64,000 nucleotides of DNA from Comamonadaceae bacterium. GTDB taxonomy: Bacteria; Pseudomonadota; Gammaproteobacteria; Burkholderiales; Burkholderiaceae_C. The notes below the pieces were generated by a model. It did not search any database. It saw only the letters and a list, made by a program, of their open reading frames with translations, and was not told the origin of the DNA. The first letter of the stretch is position 1, and each line of letters opens with the position of its first letter. Position numbers and translations under genes: made by a program. This document shows positions 43,037-52,192 of the stretch, piece by piece. The stretch is from contig JAIXOZ010000078.1 in the NCBI GenBank assembly GCA_027486495.1, forward strand, positions 1 through 64,000. The letters run 5' to 3'.

Positions 43037-43525
43037 TCAAACTTGACTGGATCTTATGACGGCAGCCGGATTGAACTCTGGCACGGCACCGTCCTGGGGT
43101 GCAGGGTGCTTCTCAACCAGCGCGGCGTTATCCCCCGGTGCCGTGGCCGCGATGGTTTGTGCATGCCGCTCGGCCAGAATTTTGCGCTTGCGCAAGGCCA
43201 GCACGCCGCGCTGAAAATCCGACACGCTGCGCCGCCCCAAGTGCTGATCGATCATCCACAGGTGAACGTCTGTCATCGATAGGAAGCGCGTGTTTTGCAA
43301 GGTCTAAAAAGGCAGACCGTGATTTTGGCAAAAATCATATCGGTTGTGCCCGTCCACCAGCAATTCGTCCCACAGCACCAGCGCGTCGCGGCAGCCCTCG
43401 CCCAAGAGGCCGCGCTTCAGCGCCGCATGCTTGTCGGGTGTGAGCCGGTCGATGTCGGCTTTGAGATCTTCGTTGACGGTGATCTGCTTGGTGGGCTGTA
43501 GCGGGCGCAGGCAACGCGGATTTGC
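43037..43525 (-). pseudogene. ParB N-terminal-like gene remnant with in-frame TAG
   Basis: On the - strand the frame reads FANPRCLRPLQPTKQITVNEDL, then DALVLWDELLVDGHNRYDFC, then NHGLPF-stop-TLQNTRF, then MTDVHLWMIDQHLGRRSVSDFQRG and LALRKRKILAERHAQTIAATA, ending TGA at 43037. This is the ParB/Srx-like N-terminal domain plus C-terminal extension found in mobile-element genes of Burkholderiales. The TAG at 43304-43306 interrupts an otherwise collinear frame, probably from a GAG or AAG codon. No start codon is visible; the 5' end runs into a hairpin. It looks like an island relic beside tRNA-Gly. Confidence 0.65.
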
Positions 43526-43532
43526 AAATGCC

Positions 43533-43554
43533 GAAGGCCCCTTGCGGGGCCTTC
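43533..43554 (-). terminator. GC-rich hairpin after tRNA-Gly
   Basis: A perfect 9-bp stem GAAGGCCCC-TTGC-GGGGCCTTC lies 34 bases beyond the 3' end of the - strand tRNA. No strong T-run, so the terminator call is moderate. Confidence 0.55.
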
Positions 43555-43588
43555 ATTCACTTAACTTGAGACAGGCTGATTGAAACCT

Positions 43589-43662
43589 TGGAGCGGGTGA
43601 TGGGAATCGAACCCACGTTATTTGCTTGGGAAGCAAGAGTCCTACCATTGAACGACACCCGC
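43589..43662 (-). tRNA. tRNA-Gly (anticodon CCC)
   Basis: A 74-nt cloverleaf including encoded CCA: acceptor GCGGGTG pairs with CACCCGC, anticodon loop TTCCCAA with CCC at positions 34-36, T-arm GTGGGTTCGATTCCCAT. The top anticodon-stem pair is C-A, a mismatch. It reads GGG codons. tRNA genes are common integration targets, and the neighbouring ParB-N remnant fits that. Confidence 0.92.
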
Positions 43663-43734
43663 GATCGGTCAATTCTAATCGCTTTGGCGCGCTGCAAGAC
43701 CCGTCATCAACGATCACAAAGTTAGAATCCTTGA

Positions 43735-44757
43735 ATGCCTAGACCCCCCCAAAAAAACCAAGCCTTGAACTTTCAGCCTTGGTTTTTGTTTTTGCTGGCC
43801 TGCTACACCGTCCTCGAGTTGTCCTTTAACCACCGCTTGCTTGAATTGGCGGGTGATTTGAAATGGAATACCACCCAAGTGCAATTGAACGATATTGAGA
43901 TTTGGGGGCGAATCGTTTCTGGTTTGGGTTTGGCTTTGTTGTTGATGCGGTGGCTAGACAACTGGGTGCGTTCCAGGGTTTTGCTTTTGGTGATTTGCTG
44001 TGCGCTGGGTTTGTTCAGCATGTGGCAGGTGCAAAAAGCTTTGGTGGACACCATTGTGGCGCGTGCCGATGCGCAAGACCTGACGATGAGTTGGAAGTCG
44101 CAGATGAGCACGCAGGAAGCGCTCAATGGACGCATTTTGCTTCGAGGCGAAACCCTGCTGACCAGCCCAGCCCCCCCAGAGATACGGCCTGTGATGAGTG
44201 CTTTGTGGGCCTCTTCGGTGGCTGGCTTGTACCCTGAAGATTTGGAGTCGGATTCGGGCGCATCGCAACTGATGGGCAGCTTTTTTGCCCCGCAAATCAC
44301 CCATTCGCAACGGGTTGCGGCTTACCGCAAAACCGTCATGACGCCAGTGGTTCTGGCCGCTTCCTTGATGTTTGGATTGCTCAATCTGTGTCAACTTTTT
44401 GCCGGTGGTTTCGCTTGGCTGTTGATGGCCATCGGGCAAGACCGCTTGGTGCAGCGCTGCAAGCCCTGGTTGCTGCCGGCCTTGACCGTGTTCTGTGTGG
44501 CGCTGAGTTGGTGGCCAGGCAATGTGTGGACCACATCGCCTGCCTATCAACGGGTGGCCAGTCCTGCGCTTTGGGCTGACAAACCTTATTTGGCCCCTTT
44601 TGTGGCGTGGAGTGTGCACGCTGAGCCGGCTTGGGCGGACTCAGTGGCTTGGGTTCACCGGGCTTTGCTGCAAGATTTCGAATTCAAGGTCCCTTTTCGC
44701 CATTGGCTCGGGTATGAGGGTACTCAACCCTCACCCCAGGGGCAGCCAGTGCGCTGA
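43735..44757 (+). CDS. Hypothetical inner-membrane protein
   Basis: A 340-aa protein with about five hydrophobic segments: residues ~15-33, 58-75, 80-100, ~200-235 and ~240-260. A polar loop (about 100-195) lies between the third and fourth and probably faces the periplasm; the C-terminal ~80 residues are soluble. I do not recognise the family. It is a single gene between tRNA-Gly and the convergent aldehyde dehydrogenase. Confidence 0.7.
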   Translation: MPRPPQKNQALNFQPWFLFLLACYTVLELSFNHRLLELAGDLKWNTTQVQLNDIEIWGRIVSGLGLALLLMRWLDNWVRSRVLLLVICCALGLFSMWQVQKALVDTIVARADAQDLTMSWKSQMSTQEALNGRILLRGETLLTSPAPPEIRPVMSALWASSVAGLYPEDLESDSGASQLMGSFFAPQITHSQRVAAYRKTVMTPVVLAASLMFGLLNLCQLFAGGFAWLLMAIGQDRLVQRCKPWLLPALTVFCVALSWWPGNVWTTSPAYQRVASPALWADKPYLAPFVAWSVHAEPAWADSVAWVHRALLQDFEFKVPFRHWLGYEGTQPSPQGQPVR

Positions 44758-44771
44758 TCTTGGGGTGGGCA

Positions 44772-46262
44772 TCACTTCAGGATGTCGCCCATGCAGAGGT
44801 ATTTGATTTCCACATAGTCGTCCATGCCGTGGTGTGAGCCTTCGCGGCCCAGGCCCGATTGCTTGACGCCGCCAAAAGGCACATGCTCTGTGGCCAAAAT
44901 GCCCACGTTGATGCCGACCATGCCGTATTCCAGCGCTTCGGCTACGCGGAAGATGCGCCCCACGTCGCGGCTGTAGAAGTAGCTGGCCAGCCCAAACTCG
45001 GTGTTGTTGGCCGCATCCACCGCTTCTTGCTCGGTTTTGAATTTGAAGATGGGCGCAAAGGGGCCGAAAGTTTCTTCTTTCGCGCACAGCATGTCTGCCG
45101 TGGCATCGGCCAACACGGTGGGCTCAAAAAATTGACCCGAGCCCATGCCTAGCAGGCGCTTGCCCCCGACCACCACGCGGCCGCCTTTGGCCAAGGCGTC
45201 GTCCACATGGCGCTGCACTTTGGTCAGGGCTGCTTCTTCAATCAAGGGGCCTTGGTTGACGCCTTCTTCAAAGCCGTTGCCCACTTTGGCCGTCTGTACT
45301 TTGGCCGCGAACTTTTTGACAAACTCGTCGTACACACCCTCTTGCACATAAAAGCGGTTGGAGCACACACAGGTCTGGCCGGCGTTGCGGTATTTGCTGG
45401 CGAACGAACCTTCAACTGCGCTGTCGATGTCGGCGTCGTTGAACACGATGAAGGGCGCGTTGCCACCCAGCTCGAGCGACATTTTTTTGACGGTGGGGGC
45501 CGACTGTGCCATGAGGATGCGGCCCACCTCGGTCGAGCCGGTGAAGCTGATGTGGCGCACCACGTCGCTGGCGCACAGCACCTTGCCCACAACAATCGAG
45601 TTGTCGGCGTCGGCGGTGATCATGTTGAGCACGCCCGCGGGAATGCCTGCGCGGATGGCCAACTCGGCTGCGGCCAGTGCGGTGAGTGGCGTGAGCTCGG
45701 CCGGTTTGATGATGACGGGGCAACCCGCAGCCAGCGCAGGTGCCACCTTGCGGGTGATCATGGCCAGAGGGAAGTTCCAGGGCGTGATGGCCGCGCACAC
45801 GCCGATGGGCTGCTTCAAGACCATCAAGCGGCGGTTGTTGTCGAACTGGGGCAAGGTCTCGCCGTTGACACGTTTGGCCTCTTCGGCGAACCATTCCACA
45901 AAGCTGGCACCGTAAGCCACTTCGCCCTTGGCCTCAGGCAGGGGCTTGCCTTGTTCGGCGGTCATGATGCGGCCCAGGTCGTCCTGGTTGGCCATCAGCA
46001 GGTCGTACCACCTGCGCAAGATGATGCTGCGTTCTTTGGCCGTTTTGGTTTTCCAGGCGGGCCAGGCCGCATTGGCGGCGGCAATGGCTTGTTCGGCCTC
46101 GGCAGATCCCAGATTGGCCACATCGGCCAAATGAGCACCTGTGGCGGGGTCGGTCACGGCAAAACGGCTGCCGCCCTTGACCCATTGGCCGTTGATCAGG
46201 GCGTCGGTCTTGAGCAGGCTGGGGTCGTTGAGTTGGGCGAGGGGGGATGTTTTCATGTCCAT
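44772..46262 (-). CDS. gabD: NAD(P)-dependent succinate-semialdehyde dehydrogenase-type ALDH
   Basis: A 496-aa ALDH of the GabD group: ITPWNFPLAMITRKVAPALAAGCP, FTGSTEVGR near residue 240, catalytic Glu in LELGGNAPF and Cys in NAGQTCVCSNR (about residue 299), ending GREGSHHGMDDYVEIKY as in GabD. The ATG at 46262 has GGAGATACCC upstream. The CVC around the active Cys matches GabD enzymes in which a neighbouring Cys forms a redox-sensitive disulfide. It is divergent from alaS. Confidence 0.85.
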   Translation of the reverse strand: MDMKTSPLAQLNDPSLLKTDALINGQWVKGGSRFAVTDPATGAHLADVANLGSAEAEQAIAAANAAWPAWKTKTAKERSIILRRWYDLLMANQDDLGRIMTAEQGKPLPEAKGEVAYGASFVEWFAEEAKRVNGETLPQFDNNRRLMVLKQPIGVCAAITPWNFPLAMITRKVAPALAAGCPVIIKPAELTPLTALAAAELAIRAGIPAGVLNMITADADNSIVVGKVLCASDVVRHISFTGSTEVGRILMAQSAPTVKKMSLELGGNAPFIVFNDADIDSAVEGSFASKYRNAGQTCVCSNRFYVQEGVYDEFVKKFAAKVQTAKVGNGFEEGVNQGPLIEEAALTKVQRHVDDALAKGGRVVVGGKRLLGMGSGQFFEPTVLADATADMLCAKEETFGPFAPIFKFKTEQEAVDAANNTEFGLASYFYSRDVGRIFRVAEALEYGMVGINVGILATEHVPFGGVKQSGLGREGSHHGMDDYVEIKYLCMGDILK

Positions 46263-46420
46263 GGGTATCTCCAGAAGCTGCAATTGCAGATACTTTTTTT
46301 GAGTTTGACCGGCAAGCTTAGCGTCTGTGCGTTTCAAGGTCTGTCACAAAAGTCCCAAAACCCCGATGCCCAGAGGGCAGCGGGTCTTGTGCGAGCCAAA
46401 AAATGGCCCTGCCTCAAATC

Positions 46421-46426
46421 TATAAT
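46421..46426 (+). promoter_or_regulatory. -10 element (TATAAT) upstream of alaS
   Basis: A perfect TATAAT lies 29 bases before the alaS ATG. No good -35 hexamer is found at the usual spacing. Confidence 0.45.
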
Positions 46427-46455
46427 GACCGGTTGCACTGAAAGCCTGAACCACC

Positions 46456-49107
46456 ATGAGCCAAGCCCCCATTTCCGTCTCCGACATCCGCAAGACCTTT
46501 TTGGACTTTTTTGAGTCCAAAGGCCACACCGTGGTGGCATCCAGCCCCCTGGTGCCGGGCAACGACCCCACCTTGATGTTCACCAACTCGGGCATGGTCC
46601 AGTTCAAGGACGTGTTTTTGGGCTCGGACAAGCGCTCTTATGTGCGCGCCGCCTCGGTGCAGGCCTGCCTGCGCGCCGGTGGCAAGCACAATGACCTGGA
46701 AAACGTGGGCTACACCGCCCGCCACCACACCTTTTTCGAGATGCTGGGCAACTGGTCGTTTGGCGACTACTTCAAGCGCGAGTCGCTGGAGTGGGCGTGG
46801 GAACTGCTCACCCAGGTCTACAAGCTGCCCGCTGACAAGTTGTACGCCACCGTCTACATGGAAGACGACGAGGCCCATGGCATTTGGGAAGGCATTTTTG
46901 TCAAAGCCGGCTGGACCCCTGAGCGCATCAAGGCAGAAAACCGCATCATCCGCATCGGTGACAACAAGGGTGGCCGCTACAAGTCCGACAATTTCTGGAT
47001 GATGGCCGACACGGGCCCTTGTGGTCCTTGCTCCGAGATCTTTTACGACCACGGCGCACACATTCCCGGCGGCCCACCCGGCAGCCCTGACGAAGACGGC
47101 GACCGCTTCATCGAAATCTGGAACAACGTGTTCATGCAGTTCAACATGGACGAGACCGGTGCCGTCACGCCGCTGCCCGCGCCTTGTGTGGACACCGGCA
47201 TGGGCCTGGAGCGCCTGGCCGCCATCTTGCAGCACGTTCACAGCAACTACGAGATCGACATTTTTGACGCGCTGATCAAGGCTGCATCGCGCGAAACCGG
47301 CTGCACCGACCTGAACAACAAGTCGCTGCGTGTGATCGCCGACCACATCCGCGCCACTTCTTTCTTGGTGAGTGACGGTGTGGTGCCGAGCAACGAAGGG
47401 CGCGGCTATGTGCAGCGCCGCATCGTGCGCCGCGCCATCCGCCACGGTTATCTGCTGGGCCAAAAGACCCCGTTCTTCCACAAGCTGGTGCCCGATTTGG
47501 TCAAGCTCATGGGCGCGGCTTATCCCAATATGGCCGATCAGGCCGAGCGCATTGCGGACGTGTTGCGTGTGGAAGAAGAGCGATTCTTTGAGACGCTGCA
47601 AAGCGGCATGCAAATTCTGGATGCGGCTCTTGACGGTGGCGTGAAAGTGCTGCCCGGCGAAGTGGCCTTCAAGCTGCACGACACCTACGGTTTCCCGCTC
47701 GACTTGTCGGCCGATGTGTGCCGCGAACGTGGCTTGTCTGTGGACGAAGCCGGTTTTGCCACGGCCATGGAAAAGCAAAAAGCCCAGGCGCGCGCGGCGG
47801 GCAAGTTCAAGATGGACAAGGCGCTCGATTACTCCGGCGCTGGCAACGACTTTGTGGGCTACGAAGACCTGACGGCCAACGCCAAAGTGCTGGCCTTGTA
47901 CGCCGACGGCAATTCCGTGACCGAACTGAAAGCCGGTCATTCAGGCGTGGTGGTGTTGGACACCACACCGTTTTACGCAGAGTCCGGCGGCCAAGTGGGC
48001 GATCAGGGCATGGTCCACAACGCGGGTGGTCAGTTCAACGTGTTGGATACGCTCAAGATCAAGGCCGATGTGTTCGGTCACCATGGCGAAGTGAAATCCG
48101 GTAGCCTGAAGGTGGGCGATGCGGTGCAAGCCCATGTGGACTTGGCGGTGCGTGCCGCCACCGTGCGCAACCACAGCGCCACCCATCTGATGCACAAGGC
48201 CCTGCGCGAAGTGCTGGGCAGCCATGTTCAGCAAAAAGGCAGCTTGGTCAACGCCGATCGCACCCGTTTCGACTTTGCGCACAACGCGCCCGTGACGGAC
48301 GCCGAAATCCGCCAGATCGAAGCCCAAGTGAACGCCGAAATTTTGGCCAACGCCACAGCGCAAGCGCGTGTGATGGACATCGAAAGTGCCCAGAAAACTG
48401 GCGCGATGATGCTGTTTGGCGAGAAATACGGCGAGACGGTGCGTGTGTTGGACATTGGTTCCAGCCGCGAACTGTGTGGCGGCACCCACGTCAAAGCCAC
48501 GGGCGACATTGGCCTGTTCAAGATCGTGAGCGAAGGCGGCGTGGCCGCTGGCGTGCGCCGCATCGAAGCCGTCACGGGCGCGAATGCTTTGGCTTACCTG
48601 CAGTCGCTCGAAGACACCGTCTCGCAAGCCGCAGGCACGCTCAAGGCCCAACCGGCTGAGCTGAACGCCCGCATTGCGCAAGTGCTGGACCAAGTCAAAG
48701 CGCTGGAGAAAGAACTGGCCGCAGCCAAAGGCAAGCTGGCTTCGGCCCAGGGCGACGAGTTGGCCAAGCAAGCGGTGGACATCAAGGGCATCAAGCTGCT
48801 GGTGGCCACCCTGGAAGGGGCCGACGCCAAGACCCTGCGCGACACCATGGACAAGCTCAAGGACAAGATCAAGACCGCCGTGATTGTGCTGACCGCTGTG
48901 GACGGCGAGAAAGTGCAGATCGCCGCTGGTGTGACCGCCGACACTGTGGGCAAAGTCAAAGCCGGTGAACTGGCCAGCTTTGTGGCTGCTCAAGTGGGCG
49001 GCAAAGGCGGCGGCAAGCCCGACATGGCCATGGCCGGAGGCACCAACCCAGCAGCCTTGCCCGCAGCTTTGGCCAGTGTGCAAGCTTGGGTGACTGAACG
49101 GGTTTGA
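46456..49107 (+). CDS. alaS: Alanyl-tRNA synthetase
   Basis: An 883-aa class II synthetase of normal length that attaches alanine to tRNA-Ala. Motif 1 region ([17 protein letters not shown]), motif 2 ([22 protein letters not shown] near residue 95), motif 3 ([15 protein letters not shown] near residue 250), the editing-domain zinc site (HNSATHLMH near 570 and [15 protein letters not shown] near 675) and the C-terminal Ala domain ([16 protein letters not shown]) are all intact. It is a stand-alone housekeeping gene and a useful anchor for the core chromosome. Confidence 0.98.
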   Translation: MSQAPISVSDIRKTFLDFFESKGHTVVASSPLVPGNDPTLMFTNSGMVQFKDVFLGSDKRSYVRAASVQACLRAGGKHNDLENVGYTARHHTFFEMLGNWSFGDYFKRESLEWAWELLTQVYKLPADKLYATVYMEDDEAHGIWEGIFVKAGWTPERIKAENRIIRIGDNKGGRYKSDNFWMMADTGPCGPCSEIFYDHGAHIPGGPPGSPDEDGDRFIEIWNNVFMQFNMDETGAVTPLPAPCVDTGMGLERLAAILQHVHSNYEIDIFDALIKAASRETGCTDLNNKSLRVIADHIRATSFLVSDGVVPSNEGRGYVQRRIVRRAIRHGYLLGQKTPFFHKLVPDLVKLMGAAYPNMADQAERIADVLRVEEERFFETLQSGMQILDAALDGGVKVLPGEVAFKLHDTYGFPLDLSADVCRERGLSVDEAGFATAMEKQKAQARAAGKFKMDKALDYSGAGNDFVGYEDLTANAKVLALYADGNSVTELKAGHSGVVVLDTTPFYAESGGQVGDQGMVHNAGGQFNVLDTLKIKADVFGHHGEVKSGSLKVGDAVQAHVDLAVRAATVRNHSATHLMHKALREVLGSHVQQKGSLVNADRTRFDFAHNAPVTDAEIRQIEAQVNAEILANATAQARVMDIESAQKTGAMMLFGEKYGETVRVLDIGSSRELCGGTHVKATGDIGLFKIVSEGGVAAGVRRIEAVTGANALAYLQSLEDTVSQAAGTLKAQPAELNARIAQVLDQVKALEKELAAAKGKLASAQGDELAKQAVDIKGIKLLVATLEGADAKTLRDTMDKLKDKIKTAVIVLTAVDGEKVQIAAGVTADTVGKVKAGELASFVAAQVGGKGGGKPDMAMAGGTNPAALPAALASVQAWVTERV

Positions 49108-49139
49108 AAACCTGCTGATCCGTTGATCCGTTGATCGTC

Positions 49140-50354
49140 TCAGCTTGCCTGAGACACGGCACCTTTCGCGATCAAGTCGTTGATTTCAGCCTCGCTCAAG
49201 CCATGTTCTTGCAGCAGCTCTCGCGTGTGCTGGCCCAGCAATGGCGCAGCTTGGCCGTTGTCTGTGGGCGTTCGCGAAAAGTGAATCGGGCATCCAATGC
49301 CACGGGTGGTGCCCGCTTGCGGGTGTTCCAGAGTGACCACCATGCCGCGAGCCAAGGTTTGTGGGTGTGACAGCGCCTCGCCAATGGTGTGCACCGGTCC
49401 CGCGGGCACGCCCGCTGCATCCATGTCGGCCTGCCATTCGGCGCGGGTGCGTTTCCGCAGCACCGCATTCATCAGTGCGACCAGCTCACCCAAGTTCGCC
49501 ATGCGCTCGCTGTTGGTCACAAATCGGGGGTCTTCGCGCCACTCGGGGTGGCCCAGCACTTGGCAGATGCGCTCCCAGTTGGTTTGGTTGGCCCCGCCGA
49601 TGTTGATCCATCCGTCGCTGGCCTCAAAGGCCTGGTAGGGCGCGGTCAGGATGTGTGCCGAGCCCGTGGGCTGAGGCTCGCGCTGCGTCGCCAGCCAGAC
49701 GGCTGCGTGCCAATAGGTTTGCTGCAAGGCGGCGTCGCTCAACGAGGTATCCACTATTTGGCCTTCACCGGTTTTGAGTTTGTGGATGTAAGCCGCCAAG
49801 ATGCCCGTGGCTGCCAAGATGCCCGCGTTCATGTCAGACACAGCGTTGCCGCTTTTAGCGGGGGGCCGACCGGGTTCCCCTGTCACAGCCATCAGGCCTG
49901 CAAAGCCTTGGGCGATCAGGTCAAAGCCGCCTTTATCGGCATAAGGCCCCGTGCGGCCATAGCCTGAGATGGCGCAGTAGATCAGCCCTGGATTCACCTC
50001 GCGCAGGGCTTCGTAGCCCAGATCCAACTTTTCCATGGTGCCGCCACGAAAGTTCTCGACCAGCACATCGGCGTTTTTGACCATGCGCAGCAGCAGGGCG
50101 CGGCCTTGGGGTTTTTTCAGATCCAGCGCCAGACCCCGTTTGTTGCGGTTGAGCATCAAAAAGGGCGCTGATACGCCATTGATTTGCGGGTCGCTGTAGC
50201 CCCGGGCGTCATCGCCGCCGGGCAGCTTTTCGATCTTGATGACGTCGGCTCCCATGTCGGCCAACAGCAGACCACAAGTCGGGCCCGACATGATTTGCGT
50301 CATTTCGAGGACGCGCAGACCGGCCAAAGGCCCGGTGCGTTGTGCGCTTGCCAT
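49140..50354 (-). CDS. CaiB/BaiF (class III) CoA-transferase, distant from the module 1 pair
   Basis: A 404-aa enzyme: VLEMTQIMSGPTCGLLLADMGADVIKIEK, GGFDLIAQGFAGLM with the catalytic Asp near residue 172, GIGCPIHFSRTP near residue 360. It is much closer to generic succinyl/formyl-CoA transferases than to the 4312 and 9540 proteins. The ATG at 50354 avoids the preceding gene. It ends a four-gene - strand operon. Confidence 0.88.
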   Translation of the reverse strand: MASAQRTGPLAGLRVLEMTQIMSGPTCGLLLADMGADVIKIEKLPGGDDARGYSDPQINGVSAPFLMLNRNKRGLALDLKKPQGRALLLRMVKNADVLVENFRGGTMEKLDLGYEALREVNPGLIYCAISGYGRTGPYADKGGFDLIAQGFAGLMAVTGEPGRPPAKSGNAVSDMNAGILAATGILAAYIHKLKTGEGQIVDTSLSDAALQQTYWHAAVWLATQREPQPTGSAHILTAPYQAFEASDGWINIGGANQTNWERICQVLGHPEWREDPRFVTNSERMANLGELVALMNAVLRKRTRAEWQADMDAAGVPAGPVHTIGEALSHPQTLARGMVVTLEHPQAGTTRGIGCPIHFSRTPTDNGQAAPLLGQHTRELLQEHGLSEAEINDLIAKGAVSQAS

Positions 50355-50356
50355 GG

Positions 50357-51145
50357 TCAAAGACCTTTCCAAAGGGGTTTGCGTTTGGCTACAAAGGCGC
50401 TGACGCCTTCACGGAAGTCCTCGCTGCCATAGGCTTGGCGAATCAGGTCTTCGGCCTCGGGTGCGCTGTGCTGCACCAAGCGTTTCAGGGCTTGCTTGCT
50501 GACCTGTTGGGTCACTGGGGCCAGGGTGGTCAGGCGCTGCACCAATGCGCTGGTGGCCGCGTCGATGTCGCTGGGCTCTGCCAATTGGTGTAAGTAACCG
50601 CAGGAAAGGGCTTCGTCGGCCCCAATCATCTCGGCCAACATGAGCATGCGTTTAACGCGTTGAGGTCCGAAAGCGGCGCTCAGCCGCGCCACATTGGCCA
50701 CCGACAAACAGTTGCCCAAGGTTTTGGCAATGGGCACGCCCAATTGCGAGCCCGGTGTGGCCAGGCGAAAGTCACAAGCGGTGGCAATGGCCAGCCCACC
50801 CCCCACAGCCCAACCTTCAATCAGCGCCACCGTGGGCATGGGCAGCGAGCACAGCAGTTCGATGCAGGCCTCGATCTGCGCTTCGTAAGCCACACCATCA
50901 TCGCCCGTGGTGAAGGTTTTGAACTGGTCGATGTCGGTACCCGCCACAAAGGCTTGGCCGCCTGCGCCGCGAAACACCACGGCCCGCACGCCCGGATCAG
51001 TCATGAAGCCCTGGCAATGTTCGCAGAGCTGTTGGTACATGGCCCAGGTCATCGCGTTGCGCGCCTGGGGTCGGTTGAAGGTCACCGTGGCCACACCTTG
51101 CCAAATGACAAGGTCCACGGTGCCTGAGGCCAAAATGTCGGTCAT
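50357..51145 (-). CDS. Enoyl-CoA hydratase/isomerase (crotonase family)
   Basis: A 262-aa crotonase: oxyanion-hole regions VFRGAGGQAFVAGTDIDQF near residue 62 and ALIEGWAVGGGLAIATACDFRLA near residue 105. The ATG at 51145 overlaps the Bug gene's stop by one base. Hydration of an unsaturated acyl-CoA fits the CoA-transferase downstream. Confidence 0.88.
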   Translation of the reverse strand: MTDILASGTVDLVIWQGVATVTFNRPQARNAMTWAMYQQLCEHCQGFMTDPGVRAVVFRGAGGQAFVAGTDIDQFKTFTTGDDGVAYEAQIEACIELLCSLPMPTVALIEGWAVGGGLAIATACDFRLATPGSQLGVPIAKTLGNCLSVANVARLSAAFGPQRVKRMLMLAEMIGADEALSCGYLHQLAEPSDIDAATSALVQRLTTLAPVTQQVSKQALKRLVQHSAPEAEDLIRQAYGSEDFREGVSAFVAKRKPLWKGL

Positions 51146-52122
51146 CAGCTGTCGAGCTTGACGTTGCTGTCCTTGACCACTTTGGCCCACTTGACCTGCT
51201 CGGTGCGGATGAAGTCGGCAAAGCGTTGGGCGGAGCCGCCACCGTCTTCTGCGCCATATTGGGCCAATTTTTCTACCACGTCCGGCATGACCAAGACCTT
51301 GTTGATGTCTTCGTTCATGCGCTGTGCCATGGCTGGGGGTAACTTGCCGGGACCCACCAAGCCATACCAGGTGGTGGCTTCGAAGTTGGGAAATCCCGCT
51401 TCAACCATGGTGGGCACATTCGGGTAGCTGGCGGCCCGTTTGGCTCGGGTTTGTGCAATTGCACGTACCTTGCCACTTTTAACGTGGGGTGTGGCCGCGG
51501 TCATGGTGTCAAACGAGTACCCGATTTGTCCCCCAATCAAATCTACCAACATGGGGCCAGATCCTTTGTAAGGGATGTGGTTGGTGTCCACACCCGCCGC
51601 CAATTTGAAGGACTCCAAAGCCATGTGCTGGGCCGAGCCCTGACCGGCAGAGCCAAAGCTGACTTTGCCGGGGTTGGCCTTGCACTGCGCGACCAATTCG
51701 GCCACGGTTTTGGAAGGCTGGTCGTTGTTCGAAATGAGCAAATTGGGTGTGATCCCCACCAGGGTCAAAGGCGTGAAGTCGCGGTCCACCACATAGTTGA
51801 GTTTGGGCATGAGCGCAGGGGCCAATGCATGGCTGTTGATGTGCGCCATCAGCAAGGTGTTGCCGTCAGGGGCGGCCTTGGCCACAGCTTCAGCAGCGAT
51901 CACCCCCGTGGCCCCGGCGCGGTTTTCAACCAACACCGTGATGCCCCACATGGTTTGCAGTTTTTGGGCCACGATGCGGGCCAAGATGTCGGTGCCGCCT
52001 CCTGGTGCAAATCCCACCAGGATGCGCACCGGACCGGCGGGCAAGGTTTGGGCTTGGATCGACGGGGCCACCATCGTTGCGGCGGTGGCAGCGGTAGCGG
52101 CCACAAAGGTTCTGCGTTTCAT
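51145..52122 (-). CDS. Bug/TctC-family periplasmic binding protein
   Basis: A 325-aa protein with a signal peptide (MKRRTFVAATAATAATMVAPSIQAQ) and GPVRILVGFAPGGGTDILARIVAQKL. GSAGQGSAQHMALE near residue 155 is the Bug carboxylate-site region. No TctA/TctB partner nearby. It lies between the aminotransferase and the hydratase, so its ligand may be the carboxylate used by that pathway. Confidence 0.9.
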   Translation of the reverse strand: MKRRTFVAATAATAATMVAPSIQAQTLPAGPVRILVGFAPGGGTDILARIVAQKLQTMWGITVLVENRAGATGVIAAEAVAKAAPDGNTLLMAHINSHALAPALMPKLNYVVDRDFTPLTLVGITPNLLISNNDQPSKTVAELVAQCKANPGKVSFGSAGQGSAQHMALESFKLAAGVDTNHIPYKGSGPMLVDLIGGQIGYSFDTMTAATPHVKSGKVRAIAQTRAKRAASYPNVPTMVEAGFPNFEATTWYGLVGPGKLPPAMAQRMNEDINKVLVMPDVVEKLAQYGAEDGGGSAQRFADFIRTEQVKWAKVVKDSNVKLDS

Positions 52123-52171
52123 GTTGTCTCCTTGGGTAGTTGTTGGAAATGCACGCGAGAAAACGAAAAGC

Positions 52172-52190
52172 CCCGGGTTCTGTGCCCGGG
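52172..52190 (-). terminator. Hairpin after the aminotransferase gene
   Basis: On the - strand CCCGGG-CACAGAA-CCCGGG is followed by GCTTTTCGTTTT, just past the TGA at 52193. It may attenuate transcription into the Bug gene that follows 70 bases on. Confidence 0.55.
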
Positions 52191-52192
52191 TT

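Noticed and set aside
43533-43554. Attachment site for an island at tRNA-Gly
   Set aside because: The hairpin is not a copy of the tRNA 3' end, and no direct repeat of the tRNA end was found in the window.
45207-46514. 435-aa open frame on the + strand
   Set aside because: Antisense to the GabD-type dehydrogenase; composition rich in His/Gly/Ala with no motif.
46420-49083. 506-aa and 380-aa open frames on the - strand
   Set aside because: Antisense to alaS, which is unambiguous and full length.
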